The notes under the pieces are model-generated. The model did no database searches and was not told the DNA's origin. It saw only the letters and a program-made list of their open reading frames with translations. The translations under genes and the position numbers were made by a program. A stretch of DNA of 64,000 bases. Source: Mesorhabditis belari. Lineage: Eukaryota > Nematoda > Chromadorea > Rhabditida > Rhabditidae. This document shows, one piece after another, positions 54,801 through 63,972 of this stretch. Numbering within the stretch: the stretch's first letter is position 1; each line of letters opens with the position of its first letter. Location of the stretch: the NCBI GenBank assembly GCA_958450365.1, contig CAUEEP010000737.1, positions 477,501 to 541,500 of the forward strand, written 5' to 3'.

Positions 54801-57800
54801 ACCTCACATATTCAAACCAAATCACCGACTCCTCCAACTCTAGAAGCTCTGCTCGGTATGAAAAAAGTGCCAATCTATCAAATAAAGGACTATTATCTGT
54901 AAACCATTTTCTTCAATCAAACCAAGGAGTAACCATTGGCTCACAACGAACTATCGAAAAGGCCAAGAAGAATCTGGACCAGTTTTTCAAGTATGAAATA
55001 GTTCTCAATGAAGGAGTAAGATTAGAAGCTGTGTTGAAAGCTGTTGAAAAGCGGCGAAGAAGATTGGATCTGCTGGATGAACGAGGAAAACGGCTGATTT
55101 TTTCCCTCAATAAAGGACACGGCCGAGTTATTTCAACTATTTCATTCCTAATCTGCGAAAAACCGTGCTTGTATCGCAATTGTCTGCCATTACAAGCTTG
55201 GGAAGATTCAGATTCTTACAACTCGCTGAAGGAAAAGGGAATTTGGAAAGACTTTGAGACTTTGGTGCAAGCCGGATATATGGTTTTTCTCGGTGGAGAT
55301 CTATCTTTCTTGAACACCAATTTTGGTCTTTCCTGTGCGATGACGTTTGGATGTTTATGGTGCAACAAGAGCTTTGACAAAAAACCATCCGCTGATAAGG
55401 ATTCAATTGATTTTTAATAATATGCTAATTGGAGTGACCCTTCGGTGGAAGCGATGATTTCAAAAGTAAAAGGTCTGCAGGCAAAAAAAGAAAATCTATT
55501 AAATGTTTCTCGAAGTTTGGTAATTCCCCCAATACTTCATGCAAAAATCAAGATTGGAAACCAACTTTTTGAACAATTGGTGAAACTCGAAGGCTCGAAA
55601 ATGGAAGTTGGATGTGAATCGGAAGAGTGATGGGATTATCTATGCTCGTTTCAACGAAACGATATAAAGAATCTCTGTCGATCCTCAGTGATTTCTGATT
55701 TAGCAGTCGTTTCTTCCTCCCGTTCCTATCAAATGGTCATTTCTGCATTACGCGAGTTTAACAAATGGTCTCAAATGGTTTCAACCACTAAAAGTGTTCT
55801 TTCGGATAAAGAAATAAAAGATTTGGCTTGCAAAGGCAAACATTCAAAAGCCAGAAATTGCTGCCAAACAGCGATTCTTTGCGATGAACTAGAAAAAGTT
55901 GGTGGTTTTGGACAAAGTGTACTGGTTCATGCTCTACTCTTACATCTTGGCCCATTTGTCCATGAGCATCAATTCATCGGAAATGCATCCGAAGAGGGCA
56001 TTGAGGCAGTTCACAGCAAGCTAGAATCTGAATTTGCTCGAAACAAGACAGGACCACAAGAAGAGCGACTAATGAACTCGCTCAAGTGGCTCGGTTATGT
56101 TGTTCTCCTCAATGATGATGGAAAGATGACATCTTAATTTCCTCCTTTTTGCTTAAATTGTGATTCAATCAACTGTGATCTGTTCAATTGTGATTCTTTT
56201 TTTTGTCTAATTTATGCTTGTAAATAGAATAAATTTTTTCTAGACTCTATCTAGACCAGTTGGCCGACTGGTTAGAATTTTTTCTCCCAAACGGAAGGAA
56301 AAGGGTTTTTTTTTCTGGCGAAAAAAATTTGTTTTTTTTTTTCCTTTAGTTTTGTTTTTTTTACTACCATGTTGGGGGGGGAAAATTTTTTTTCTTTTTT
56401 TTTTTTTTTCCCTTATTCATGTTTAATAAAATTTTTTTTTTTTACCATACCAGATCTGCAAGTACCGCAGAAGCAAGAAAAAAAAATGCACTCAGATTAT
56501 AAAATCGGAGAAAACTAATAAAAAGTCAAAGTTTTGGGAAATTTTTTTGCCATGTTTAAACACATAAAAATGCTTTCGAATGATATATAACACTTGATGA
56601 TTTGACACACAAAAGCAAAATTTTACCAAAACCAAAAAGGTGCGCGCGGGCCATATAACCGCGCCCTTTCCTAAAAACCTAGGTTTCAGAGCTCGCGTTT
56701 CCATTGACAAAACACCAAATTAAAAAACAATTCCCGACCAACTTTTTGCGTAGAATTCAGAAATTTGCTTTTTGAGCCTAGTTTATCAGCTAGATTTTCG
56801 TGAAAAAAATTATTTTGACTTTTCTGCGCAGAATATGGAAAAAATTTCATGGAAAAATAGAATTCCACAAAAACTCAATTCAGCATTCTGAAAGAGCGTG
56901 AAAAGAGCTATTGAATGACATATAACACTTTATGGTTCGATGAAATATGAAATTTCACTAACATCAAAGTCGCCGCCTTTAATTCTGAAATTTTGGATGA
57001 TGCTTTTCGGATTATTTTATTTTTTCCGTTTATTTTTGGGCCTACCTTAAAATTTGTAGTGTTCGGATTTTTGATTTAAAGACGATTATTTTTGTAACCT
57101 ATGTGCGATGGGTTATCTCGACATTTTCAACGGTAAGCTGTATTTAGCTTTGTTTAAAACAAAATCGTTTTTAGGAAAAAAAGGCTCGAACTCTACTAAA
57201 TTTCATGTGTAGCTGGTCGCCGTCGCCCGAAACAAAAGTCAAACTTGAAGAAACTTACAACAAGGTTGCTTTGTGCAACTTTTTCCTAGCAAATTTCCCA
57301 TTGATTTAGGGTCTGACAGAACTTTCATTTTTCCTTGCCGCCAATATCCCCGTTGAGATTGACACCAAGTTGGCTCTATTACAGGAAAATTCTGTAGACC
57401 GCCGAATCGACATGATGGTTGAAAAGCTTTTCAAGGTCATTTTTTAGGCAACTAAATTTTGTAAAGGTTAATTTAGAAAATGGACATTGCCTGTGTACGG
57501 TGCCACACAACCATTGCTCGAGCCGAAGACATTTTCTCGGTGACCGCTGAAGGAAACAGTCGACACTTTGTGAACAATTGTTAGCGATATTTGAGTTGTT
57601 TTTAAATATATGTTTAGATGGTTTTGTTCATGAAATCATCACCACCACCGAAGCGCAACATTATGCTTTCCGTGGCCCACCAGACGCCTCATTTTCTTGG
57701 TTCGAAGGGTAAATTTGCTAGTGTATGCTACATTGATGTCTTGTTTTAGATATAAATGGCAGATCATTGAGTGCACAATGTGTCTCGACCATCTCGGATG

Positions 57801-57984
57801 GGAGTATACATCGAAAAAGTTAGTTGTTTTTATTGCTTTTGTTTCATGATTCACTTTTAGATATGAACCAAAATCATTCTTTGGTTTGACTCGACGCAGT
57901 GTTGCTCTTCGTGAAAGGAAAGACGATCAACCAATTTCAACGGAAGAACAATTATCTCTCGTCCCAGACGATGTTTTGAACTGA
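51832..57984 (+). CDS. CRBN: cereblon (CRL4 ubiquitin-ligase substrate receptor), interrupted by a transposon
   Basis: An acidic N-terminus (MAEQSDSEGEWINQDDNDD) is followed by a Lon-like region, with exons around 52708-53076 (CFPMPNQRIPLLLYHPNDM; ESKSSGYDPRVSTPIDVGV), 53186-53282 (GFRVYAIGRNRIKLLETI) and 53321-53419 (LSARVQILAENLLPP). After the insertion come RWVISTF (57100-57132), KARTLLNFMCSWSPSPETK, LTELSFFLAANIPVEIDTKL and the CULT domain (57478-57984): CVRC and CTMC zinc ligands, then FSWFEGYKWQIIECTMCLDH plus LGWEY, which keeps all three tryptophans of the thalidomide-binding pocket, and FFGLTRRS. In animals cereblon binds DDB1 and presents substrates with C-terminal cyclic imides. Introns are only about 40-60 bp. 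The exon at 53461-53525 / 57098-57132 is split by the element at 53526-57097, and a one-base shift is needed at the CCCC run (53517-53520). Family call strong; functionality of this allele uncertain. Confidence 0.88.
54522..56137 (+). CDS. transposase-like protein of the cereblon-inserted element (frame-broken)
   Basis: Successive frames give MGRTSEAKKSRSGNLEHGRQ (54522), KKRAEQNRQKDDDSVASTS (54.75 kb), VEKRRRRLDLLDERGKRLIF (55.05 kb), then GGDLSFLNTNFGLSCAMTFG followed by CLWC (55.29-55.37 kb), and NASEEGIEAVHSKLESEFAR (55.98-56.04 kb) before a TAA. A GD....GLS.A....CLWC block followed later by a GN.SEEGIEA.H block resembles the DDE-type transposase core of a broad metazoan group near Chapaev/Mirage/CACTA elements, with the aspartate in GGD and glutamates in SEEGIE as candidate catalytic residues. 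This is recalled similarity, not a search result. Stops at about 54900, 55415 and 55628 interrupt the frame, so either small introns exist or the copy is defective. Confidence 0.6.
56248..56447. mobile_element. insertion of about 200 bp nested in the transposon's right inverted repeat
   Basis: The left inverted repeat reads through CTATACCAGATCTGCAAG without a break. On the right side the matching sequence is split by TCTAGACCAGTTGGCCGACT and GGTTAGAATTTT, a tRNA-like A-box head, followed by T-rich and G-rich low-complexity sequence up to 56447. This fits a small tRNA-derived retroposon, or assembly noise in its T-rich tail. Confidence 0.55.
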
Positions 57985-58181
57985 TGGTTTGAATTCTTGT
58001 GTAATTATAAGATGTGATCTGTGTACATGGGTATTTTAGTTGTTAAGTTTTCGATAAACTTTTGGTTATCCTGAAAAATACACATTTATCCGACATGAAA
58101 AATACACATTTATCAAAAAAAGAATTTCTCGTAAAAATCGCATTAAAATTTTAAAAAGAGAACAAACGGTGAAAAAAATCT

Positions 58182-59992
58182 TCAGAAGCCGTATTTTTGC
58201 CTGGCCATTCTCTTGGTGTGCTTCGAGTCTGCTCTTGCATCTTGTAAAGCTTCTTCTCTGGCAACAGCCTAAAGTTTTTGTTTTAATTTAAATATTTGTT
58301 ATACGGATCAATTCAGTTTGCTAAAAACTGCATGCTCAAAATTAACTTACCATTTGTGCAAGATACGTAATTTGATTCTTCCTCTTTGCGTTGATATCGC
58401 GCACACCTGCAACTTTAGGCAACGGGATGGCGGTCGATTTTGCGTGTTGTTGCTTCGTGATGTTACGCAAGAGTTGCGCATGAACATTCGGGCCGAGTGC
58501 CTAAAATTAAAACCCTTTTTGTTTAAAAAAACAGGGGCTTACCTGTTCCACTGAGAAATCCTGGATATTGCTCACAATGTCTGAAACTCCCATTCCAAAA
58601 TCGCTTTCCCTCTGAAGAATCAAACGATGAGCTTCCTGAAATGATTTGAAATTTAAAAGATAAAGTTTACTTGAGACAAAGAATTTTTAAATGTCAAATT
58701 TCTTTTTCATCTGTGCTATGGCTCTAGCAAACTAGCAAACTGACCTGGTCAGTAATGATTCCTTTGCGCTTTGCCTCCATCTCGAAATTAGCCATATTGT
58801 ACATTTCCGACGGATGAACGTATTCCTAAAACGAAATTTTTGATAAAAGAATCAATGTTACAAACATTTGCCGCCGGCCGCATTGGTCCAACAACCTCCT
58901 CAAGTCCTCCACTGGGCATCATAGGAATTTCGGATTGGTCCTCCAATCTTGCCATCTAAAATGAATAATATAAATTTTTAAGTAAATAAAGTTTAATTCA
59001 ATGTTTTAAAGCTTTTACCTTAGCACTCGGCGCACTTGAAGTAAGACCAAAGAAATCGCCAGCTTCATCATCAGAATCAGAATCTTGATCATCAATGAGA
59101 GGTTTCTACAAAATTAGGTAAGTAAAGATGTGTGTTAGCCTAACCTTCTTGATTGTTGTTGTTGCCGTAACAGCTGGCGCAGGTGTGGGTTTCTTTGCTG
59201 CAGTAGTTCGTAGTGAAGCTGGTAACATGATTCCTTGCTTTCCTGAACCTGGTTTTGTGGCTGCCATTTTCGATGGAGGAGGTAACATTCCAAGTAATCC
59301 TTTTGCACCGGGTTGAGCAAGCCCAGATGGCTGAAATTATCAAATTCTACAATGTTGCCAAAAACAAAAACATACTCCCGGTTTTGTTTCCTCTTCCTCA
59401 CTATCACTTCCCGGATCTGCTGCCATGTTCAGTGCACCAAATAAAGCAATCTAAATAAAGCTATAAGTCTTTCCAACGAATGATAAACGTACCTGGGGTC
59501 GCTTCTTGGTTTTGGTTCAGCTTCTCTAACAATAGATGTTTCTGATTTCTGCGCTTCTTTTAATGATGCTTTTGCATCTTTTCTCTTCTTTTTCTCAGCC
59601 TTCTTTTCGAGTTTTCTTCTTGTCTAAAATAAACTTTAGAATAAATGACTCTTAATTCCAATGACCTTTTCCGCTAAAGCTTTCTCCCAAGCTTTTTGGC
59701 TTCACCACATCATCGAGATCCTTCTCATCTTCGTCAAATAGTGGTGCTGGGTTTGTTGTGCATTCGTTATCTAAAAACGTCCGATTGATTTGAACATTTG
59801 AAAAAGCACAGTTACCTCCATCATTATCGCTTTTGGTAGAAAAGAAATCTCCGTCTTCTGCTGCGGAAATACTAAAATTAGCAAATAAATTGTTTTGTTT
59901 TCTATTTCAAGCAACTTTTTAGGCTGTGGTTGCAAAGTTTTCGATTCCTCGTCGCTTCCCGACTCACTGTCGTAATCAACCAGCCCCATCAT
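58182..59992 (-). CDS. PRCC-like protein (splicing-associated / mitotic checkpoint control factor)
   Basis: Nine or so exons on the reverse strand begin MMGLVDYDSESGSDEE and end with NAKRKNQITYLAQM and SKHTKRMARQKYGF before the stop. The short acidic start, the long low-complexity Pro/Lys-rich middle (GLLGMLPPPSKMAATKPG; KPLIDDQDSDSDDEAGDFFG) and the C-terminal RK.QITYL.....ARADSK..KR...QKYGF block are the hallmarks of the PRCC family, known from human renal-carcinoma fusions and linked to spliceosomes. Introns are 40-60 bp. The first exon appears to end in a non-ideal donor (GTTGCT near 59925), and the exon near 59690 has a questionable frame. It lies downstream of ATG12 in the same orientation with a 257-bp gap, which suggests shared transcription. 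Confidence rests mainly on the C-terminal signature. Confidence 0.8.
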
Positions 59993-60248
59993 TTTCCTAC
60001 AACATATGGGCGTGATTTCGCATTTCTTCCATGCTTTTCAAAAGTCCGATAACAGAAATTTCTTGGTACAGCCCTTGACGTATTTTATGCTTCAAAAATC
60101 CATTTATTAGCATTCAAATAATCAGTACAAGTTTAGTTGCAAATGCAGACCATTGTGACAAAAAAATCAATGATAAAACAACAACCTTCAAATTCTGAAT
60201 CAAATCTATTATCGTGGAAATAAGTAGGTAAATGAAGAATTGGAAAAA

Positions 60249-60630
60249 TTAACCCCAGGCAAGAGTAGTACTATAGTGAAGGACGAGTGTGTCATCTTGC
60301 AGCGAAAAACAGTTGCGTAATACTTCAAAAGTGTGATCAGGAGATGGGGCGAAGCTCTGCGCGACAAAAGAACAAGCTCTTTTCTGGTGGCAAATTGAGC
60401 ATTCGACGAATTGTCATCGTAAACCAAGCGATATCACGGGAAGGATCAACAGCGTATCTAAAAATTTTTTAATTGCAAACGAAAAATAAACAGAGTATCT
60501 AAAACAATTTTTATTGCAAATAAAATAAAATACCTTACTTTCTTTTTTTCAAGATTGGAGCATCGCCAACGGGATTTAATAACACAGAAACTTTGGAAGA
60601 TGAAGGGGCTTCATTTGGATCGACAGACAT
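60249..60630 (-). CDS. ATG12: ATG12, ubiquitin-like autophagy conjugation protein
   Basis: Exon 1 (60630-60539) reads MSVDPNEAPSSSKVSVLLNP then VGDAPILKKR, the first beta strands of ATG12. Exon 2 (60457-60249) starts YAVDPSRDIAWF and ends AQSFAPSPDHTFEVLRNCFS then LQDDTLVLHYSTTLAWG with the essential C-terminal glycine directly before TAA. ATG12 is activated by ATG7, transferred by ATG10 and joined to ATG5, and the conjugate promotes ATG8 lipidation. The FAPSPD loop and the AWG end are diagnostic. A one-base excess in a T run (complement of AAAA at 60366-60369) breaks the frame between KSLF and VAQSF; the downstream part is perfect, so a sequence error is likely. An acceptor (AATTTAG) sits six bases before the ATG with no exon visible upstream, 78 bp after the SPT small-subunit stop, as expected inside a trans-spliced operon. 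Confidence 0.9.
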
Positions 60631-60707
60631 TTGTGCTAAATTTTTATTAATTAATCTCATTTTTCACTTAAAATTTATTAAAACTTTAAAATAAATATAA
60701 TCTCACC

Positions 60708-60939
60708 TTAGAAAAAGAGATGAACGAGAAGATATGCCCAAAATCCGACGAAGGCCACTAGACTTGCGTTGAAGAGACTTCGCTCCCAAGGCTCGAGCAT
60801 ATAAAGCCCGGACAGAAGCAAGTATTGCAGATAGATGTTAGCAATCGGACCAGTCTAAAAAACGATTTAACTTATGATTTTAATTGCCCAAAAAAATATA
60901 ACCACACTTAGTTTACGTGCACCCCTTCGCGATAGGCAT
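60708..60939 (-). CDS. serine palmitoyltransferase small subunit (SPTSS-like)
   Basis: Exon 60854-60708 encodes IANIYLQYLLLSGLYMLEPW then ERSLFNASLVAFVGFW and ends LLVHLFF before TAA. The LYMLEPWER.LFN core and following single membrane helix match animal small subunits of serine palmitoyltransferase, which stimulate the ER enzyme making long-chain bases from serine and acyl-CoA. A short first exon (60939-60917) gives MPIAKG immediately after a TTCCTTAG acceptor, a likely trans-splice site. Its length leaves the junction out of frame by one base, and a GGGG run (complement of 60922-60925) is the probable site of a one-base error. The total of about 56 residues is a little shorter than human SPTSSA/B. 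First gene of the proposed three-gene cluster with ATG12 and PRCC. Confidence 0.85.
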
Positions 60940-61226
60940 CTAAGGAAGCAGCTTTAAATTAACACAATGTCTAACCTTTTATTAATTTAAATAAAAAGTT
61001 AAATTAAAGTGGAACATCAAATTTGATAACTTCAACTCAATGCTTAATTTGAAACTTTATTGAAACAATTATTTACTTAATTAAACTTTACGAACCAAAT
61101 TTTGACATCTGCTCAATGAGTCACAGAAGAGAAACTACAAAGTACCAATCTTTTCCACAAACAAGCCAACGCACAGAGTAGAGAAACAAGAGGTTTAACT
61201 TATGAAAAAGGCCCACCTTTATGACT

Positions 61227-61366
61227 TCAGTGTTGTTGTGGTCGAACCTGTGGACCTGGACTTGCTCCGTTTTCACCATTAGCAACCTTTCGAATAACTC
61301 TTCTGGCGTCTAAATGCGACACTGCCGCACTTGCCCCTCTCAGATCGATTTCCAGCACGATAACGC
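61227..61366 (-). CDS. last exon of an unrecognised small protein
   Basis: After a CATTTTTAG acceptor the reverse strand reads VIVLEIDLRGASAAVSHLD then ARRVIRKVANGENGASPGPQ and ends VRPQQH before TGA. Codon choice looks coding. Upstream, the same strand stays open through a hydrophobic stretch (FLHCFLFALSFVNH), which could be intron or a membrane segment. It is oriented with the SPT/ATG12/PRCC cluster, about 290 bp upstream of it. I do not recognise the family. Confidence 0.4.
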
Positions 61367-61823
61367 CTAAAAATGTGGCGTGATTGACGAATGATAAAGC
61401 AAACAAAAAACAGTGCAAGAAAATCTTTCGAGAGAACTTTGTTCGATGAGAAAGCGCTACATCACGGCGTAATTCGCGTTTTAGTGTGTACTGGCATGGG
61501 TTTGAATTTTGAAACAACAAAACCCGCTTTTGAAAAGAACTCTAATAAAAATTTCATGGTTTCTACAGAGAAAAATGGGTCGAAAAGAAAACACGTAAAA
61601 TGAAGGTGAGCGATTTAAAAAGTTAATTTATACTAACTGAATGAAAATAACTGATTAGCTTTTTAACTGAATATTCATTATCGATGGAAAATATTTTCAA
61701 AAAATTATATAAACCTGAAAAACTCTAAAAATCATTATTTTCTCGCTTCACAGAATTTTATATTTACTAAAGTTTACTTTGTTTTACTCGTTTTTGCACT
61801 AATAACACTATTTCAGTTAATAA

Positions 61824-62480
61824 ATGGGCAAAGTTTCGAAGGGTGGACGCAAGAACTGCAAGACGGGCCCGGTTCAAGTCACTATGAAGCTCAAGGCAGG
61901 CACAAGAGCGTCGAAACCGACAACAAGAAGCACTGCGCAAAAAGAACTGCAACAAATCCGGCAAGCCACATCATCGTTCTGCGTAACTTCTCCAATGTCG
62001 AAATCACCAAAAGTGAAACTCAGCGGTCTGAGAGAGAAACCTCGTGAGTTTCCTTTTCTTTTATTTGTTAATTTTGCGTTGTTTAGCTCGGCTTCGGTTG
62101 AGGGCTGCTTCTTTTGCATCGACGTCAAGTTCAATGGATGATGGTTGTGATCCACGTCGTTCTATGACTCCAAAAAATCGGTTTGTGTCTAACTTTTTTT
62201 CAAATTTCCAAAAATTTCCAATTTTAGGCTGGTGTTTGATGAAAGCTCGTTCAAGACGCCAGTAATGTCGCCGACGTTGTTTGAGGAGAAAAAACATTCG
62301 CCTCGTTCGGAAAACATTCGGTGAGCAGTTTATTGCTTTCAAATAGTTTACGTGCTTTTTAGAGCAAGAATCATGAGCACCTTCAGACAGAAGACGAATG
62401 ATAGAAGACGCAAATCACTACGCGGCTCCGCTACAATTCTCAACTTCCATTTTCATGACTTGCAAATCACTCCAAAGTAG
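61824..62480 (+). CDS. unrecognised basic protein of about 175 residues with SP/TP sites
   Basis: Four exons with matching phases: 61824-62043, 62087-62180, 62228-62320 and 62363-62480. It starts MGKVSKGGRKNCKTGPVQVT seven bases after a TATTTCAG acceptor, consistent with a spliced leader. The protein is rich in Lys, Arg, Ser and Thr and contains RSMTPKNR, SSFKTPVMSPTLFEEK and HSPRSENIRA, possible proline-directed kinase sites, then a basic RQKTNDRRRKSLRG run. This is the look of small chromatin or cell-cycle proteins (for example passenger-complex or shugoshin-type components), but no family signature is certain. No frame break is needed, unlike most genes here. 203 bp separate it from the RPAP1-like start, same strand. 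Confidence 0.65.
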
Positions 62481-62682
62481 AGATTAATGAATTTCAAATA
62501 AGCTACTTTATTTAGGACTCCAACGAGCCGATGCAGACTTGCCAAGAAAGGCTTTAAATAATTTGTTCAATAAATGTTGTTATAATTTGTTTTCGTTTTT
62601 TATAAATATGTACTGTTTGCATTGCAATACTTTAAATCGCTCAACTTGAAACTAGAAGAACATACTTTTTTAAAGATTAAAG

Positions 62683-63972
62683 ATGATAGCACGACCCAAA
62701 CCTGGAGAAACCGAAGATGATCTTAAAAGGCTTGAAGCGGAATTTCAGCAGGGCGATAGTCAGGTCTACTACGAATTTATTGTAAAACTTATCTGGGATT
62801 TAGTGTTCCGTCAAAATCAAGCGCCCAATCAAAAAAGCAACGGTAGTTGGAGGCCCAGATCAAAAAGTATTTTTAGCTTTTAAACACTTCAGTTTATATT
62901 ATAGCCGTCTTTGAATGCCGTTAAAAATCAACGGGAAGGTTCAAAGCGACCCAACTTGGCCGGACGATTCACGTTGGATTTAGACACTTTACCCGAACTT
63001 GAAAGCTATCAAGTTCTTTTTGACGTCGAAGTGGGAGCTCATGGGGGTTTTATTAAACAGAATCATTTAGGAGCGCAACACTGATCTACTTGATCTTCAA
63101 CCGACAACAAGCAAACTGCCAGCATCAACCCTGAAAAGCTACTCAGAAGATGACGGTTTTCCAGAGGTTAGTTTGTACTTTGTTAAAGTCAACTCTCGAT
63201 ACAACGATTTTGAAATTCTAAAACACGCCCTTGCTTTTTGCGCAGCTGCCCAGCAAAACGCAATCGTTGGCCTTTCAAGGCAGCTACGCAAAAAATTTGG
63301 GCGCGTTTTAGAATCGTTAAATCGAAATTTTTGGTCCCGAGCGAATCGTTAAATCGAGAGTCAACTGTATTAAATTTTATTGTTTTTAACAGGCTATTGA
63401 TCTCTCATCTTACTACAAAGTTGGCAGTGCGAAAAGACAAGCCGATGCTGGGAAAAGTTATTTTGCAACTGAGTTCGACCGCCTTAATGGCCACATTGAA
63501 GGTAGGGACAAATTTACCAAAACTTTGATTTGGTATTCAGTTAAGACTGTATGCACTATTTTAGATGCGAGACATGACCCCATCGAGGAAGATTCAATTA
63601 CGGCGTTAGCAAGTGAGACGCAAAATGATTTTGAAGAGGAAAACGTGAAACGGCTGGCTGCGATGAAAAATGATGAACTTGTAGCAGCACGCAAAGAAAT
63701 TGAAGAAAAGCTTGGTAAGTAGTTAGCCTGTAGCGTTAAAATAATTGATTTTATCAAATAAACGACAGCTTTTTAGATCCGAAGTTGTTGGAATTCTTGA
63801 AGAACCGGCATAAGTCAAAAAACGCTAAACCTTCATCTGAGGCTCTAGCAAAGCCTCAAGGTAGTTGAACTATTTATTGAATGAATACTTAAATTTTTTA
63901 GTTTCCCAATATAAACAAGCGAAGCTGCTACGCGAACAGGGATTGGCGGAGGAAAAAAATGAAGTAGAATAA
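62683..63972 (+). CDS. RPAP1-like protein (RNA polymerase II-associated protein 1), N-terminal part
   Basis: Exons 62683-62763, 62804-62866, 62905-63024, 63071-63166, 63393-63501, 63565-63714, 63777-63860 and 63902-63972 join in phase. The start MIARPKPGETEDDLKRLEAE matches the RPKPGE start of RPAP1. Later FEEENVKRLAAMKNDELVAA, RKEIEEKLDPKLLEFLKNRH is the conserved RPAP1 N-terminal region (EEN..RL..M...E.......L...LDP.L..FL). RPAP1 helps assemble and import RNA polymerase II. The frame ends EEKNEVE-stop at 63970-63972, about 258 residues in, whereas family members are far longer. The stop may be due to another homopolymer shift (AAAAAAA near 63954), with the rest beyond the window, or the gene may be short. 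An acceptor-like TTTAAAG precedes the ATG. The intron 63167-63392 carries a MITE. Confidence 0.75.
63187..63371. mobile_element. MITE in an RPAP1 intron
   Basis: Left end AAGTCAACTCTCGATACAAC and right end TTAAATCGAGAGTCAACTGT are inverted repeats. Inner phrases CTAAAACACGCCC and GGGCGCGTTTTAG also pair. The ends resemble Tc1/pogo-like terminal repeats with direct sub-repeats (CGAATCGTTAAATCGA-type). No coding capacity. Confidence 0.8.

Larger units (their letters stand above)
53526..57097 (+). mobile_element. 3.57-kb DNA transposon with long terminal inverted repeats inside cereblon
   Basis: Flanked by the 7-base direct repeat CCTATGT (53519-53525 and 57098-57104), a probable target duplication. 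The left inverted repeat runs from about 53538 to 54186. The right one is 56448-57082 plus the piece 56227-56247, the two parts separated by a later insertion. The repeats match almost base for base over about 640 bp, which suggests recent insertion. Inside is a transposase-like gene (54522-56137). Outermost bases (AAATTTTTTTC on the left, CGATTATTTTTGTAA on the right) do not pair with each other. The family is not certain: a 7-bp duplication with very long terminal repeats does not fit the superfamilies I know best. Confidence 0.9.

Noticed and set aside
61391..61603. Plus-strand small gene opposite the unrecognised reverse-strand exon, with EKWVEKKTRKMK before a GT donor
   Set aside because: A basic peptide suggestive of a small ribosomal protein, but the frame with a start codon does not include it and no matching next exon was found.
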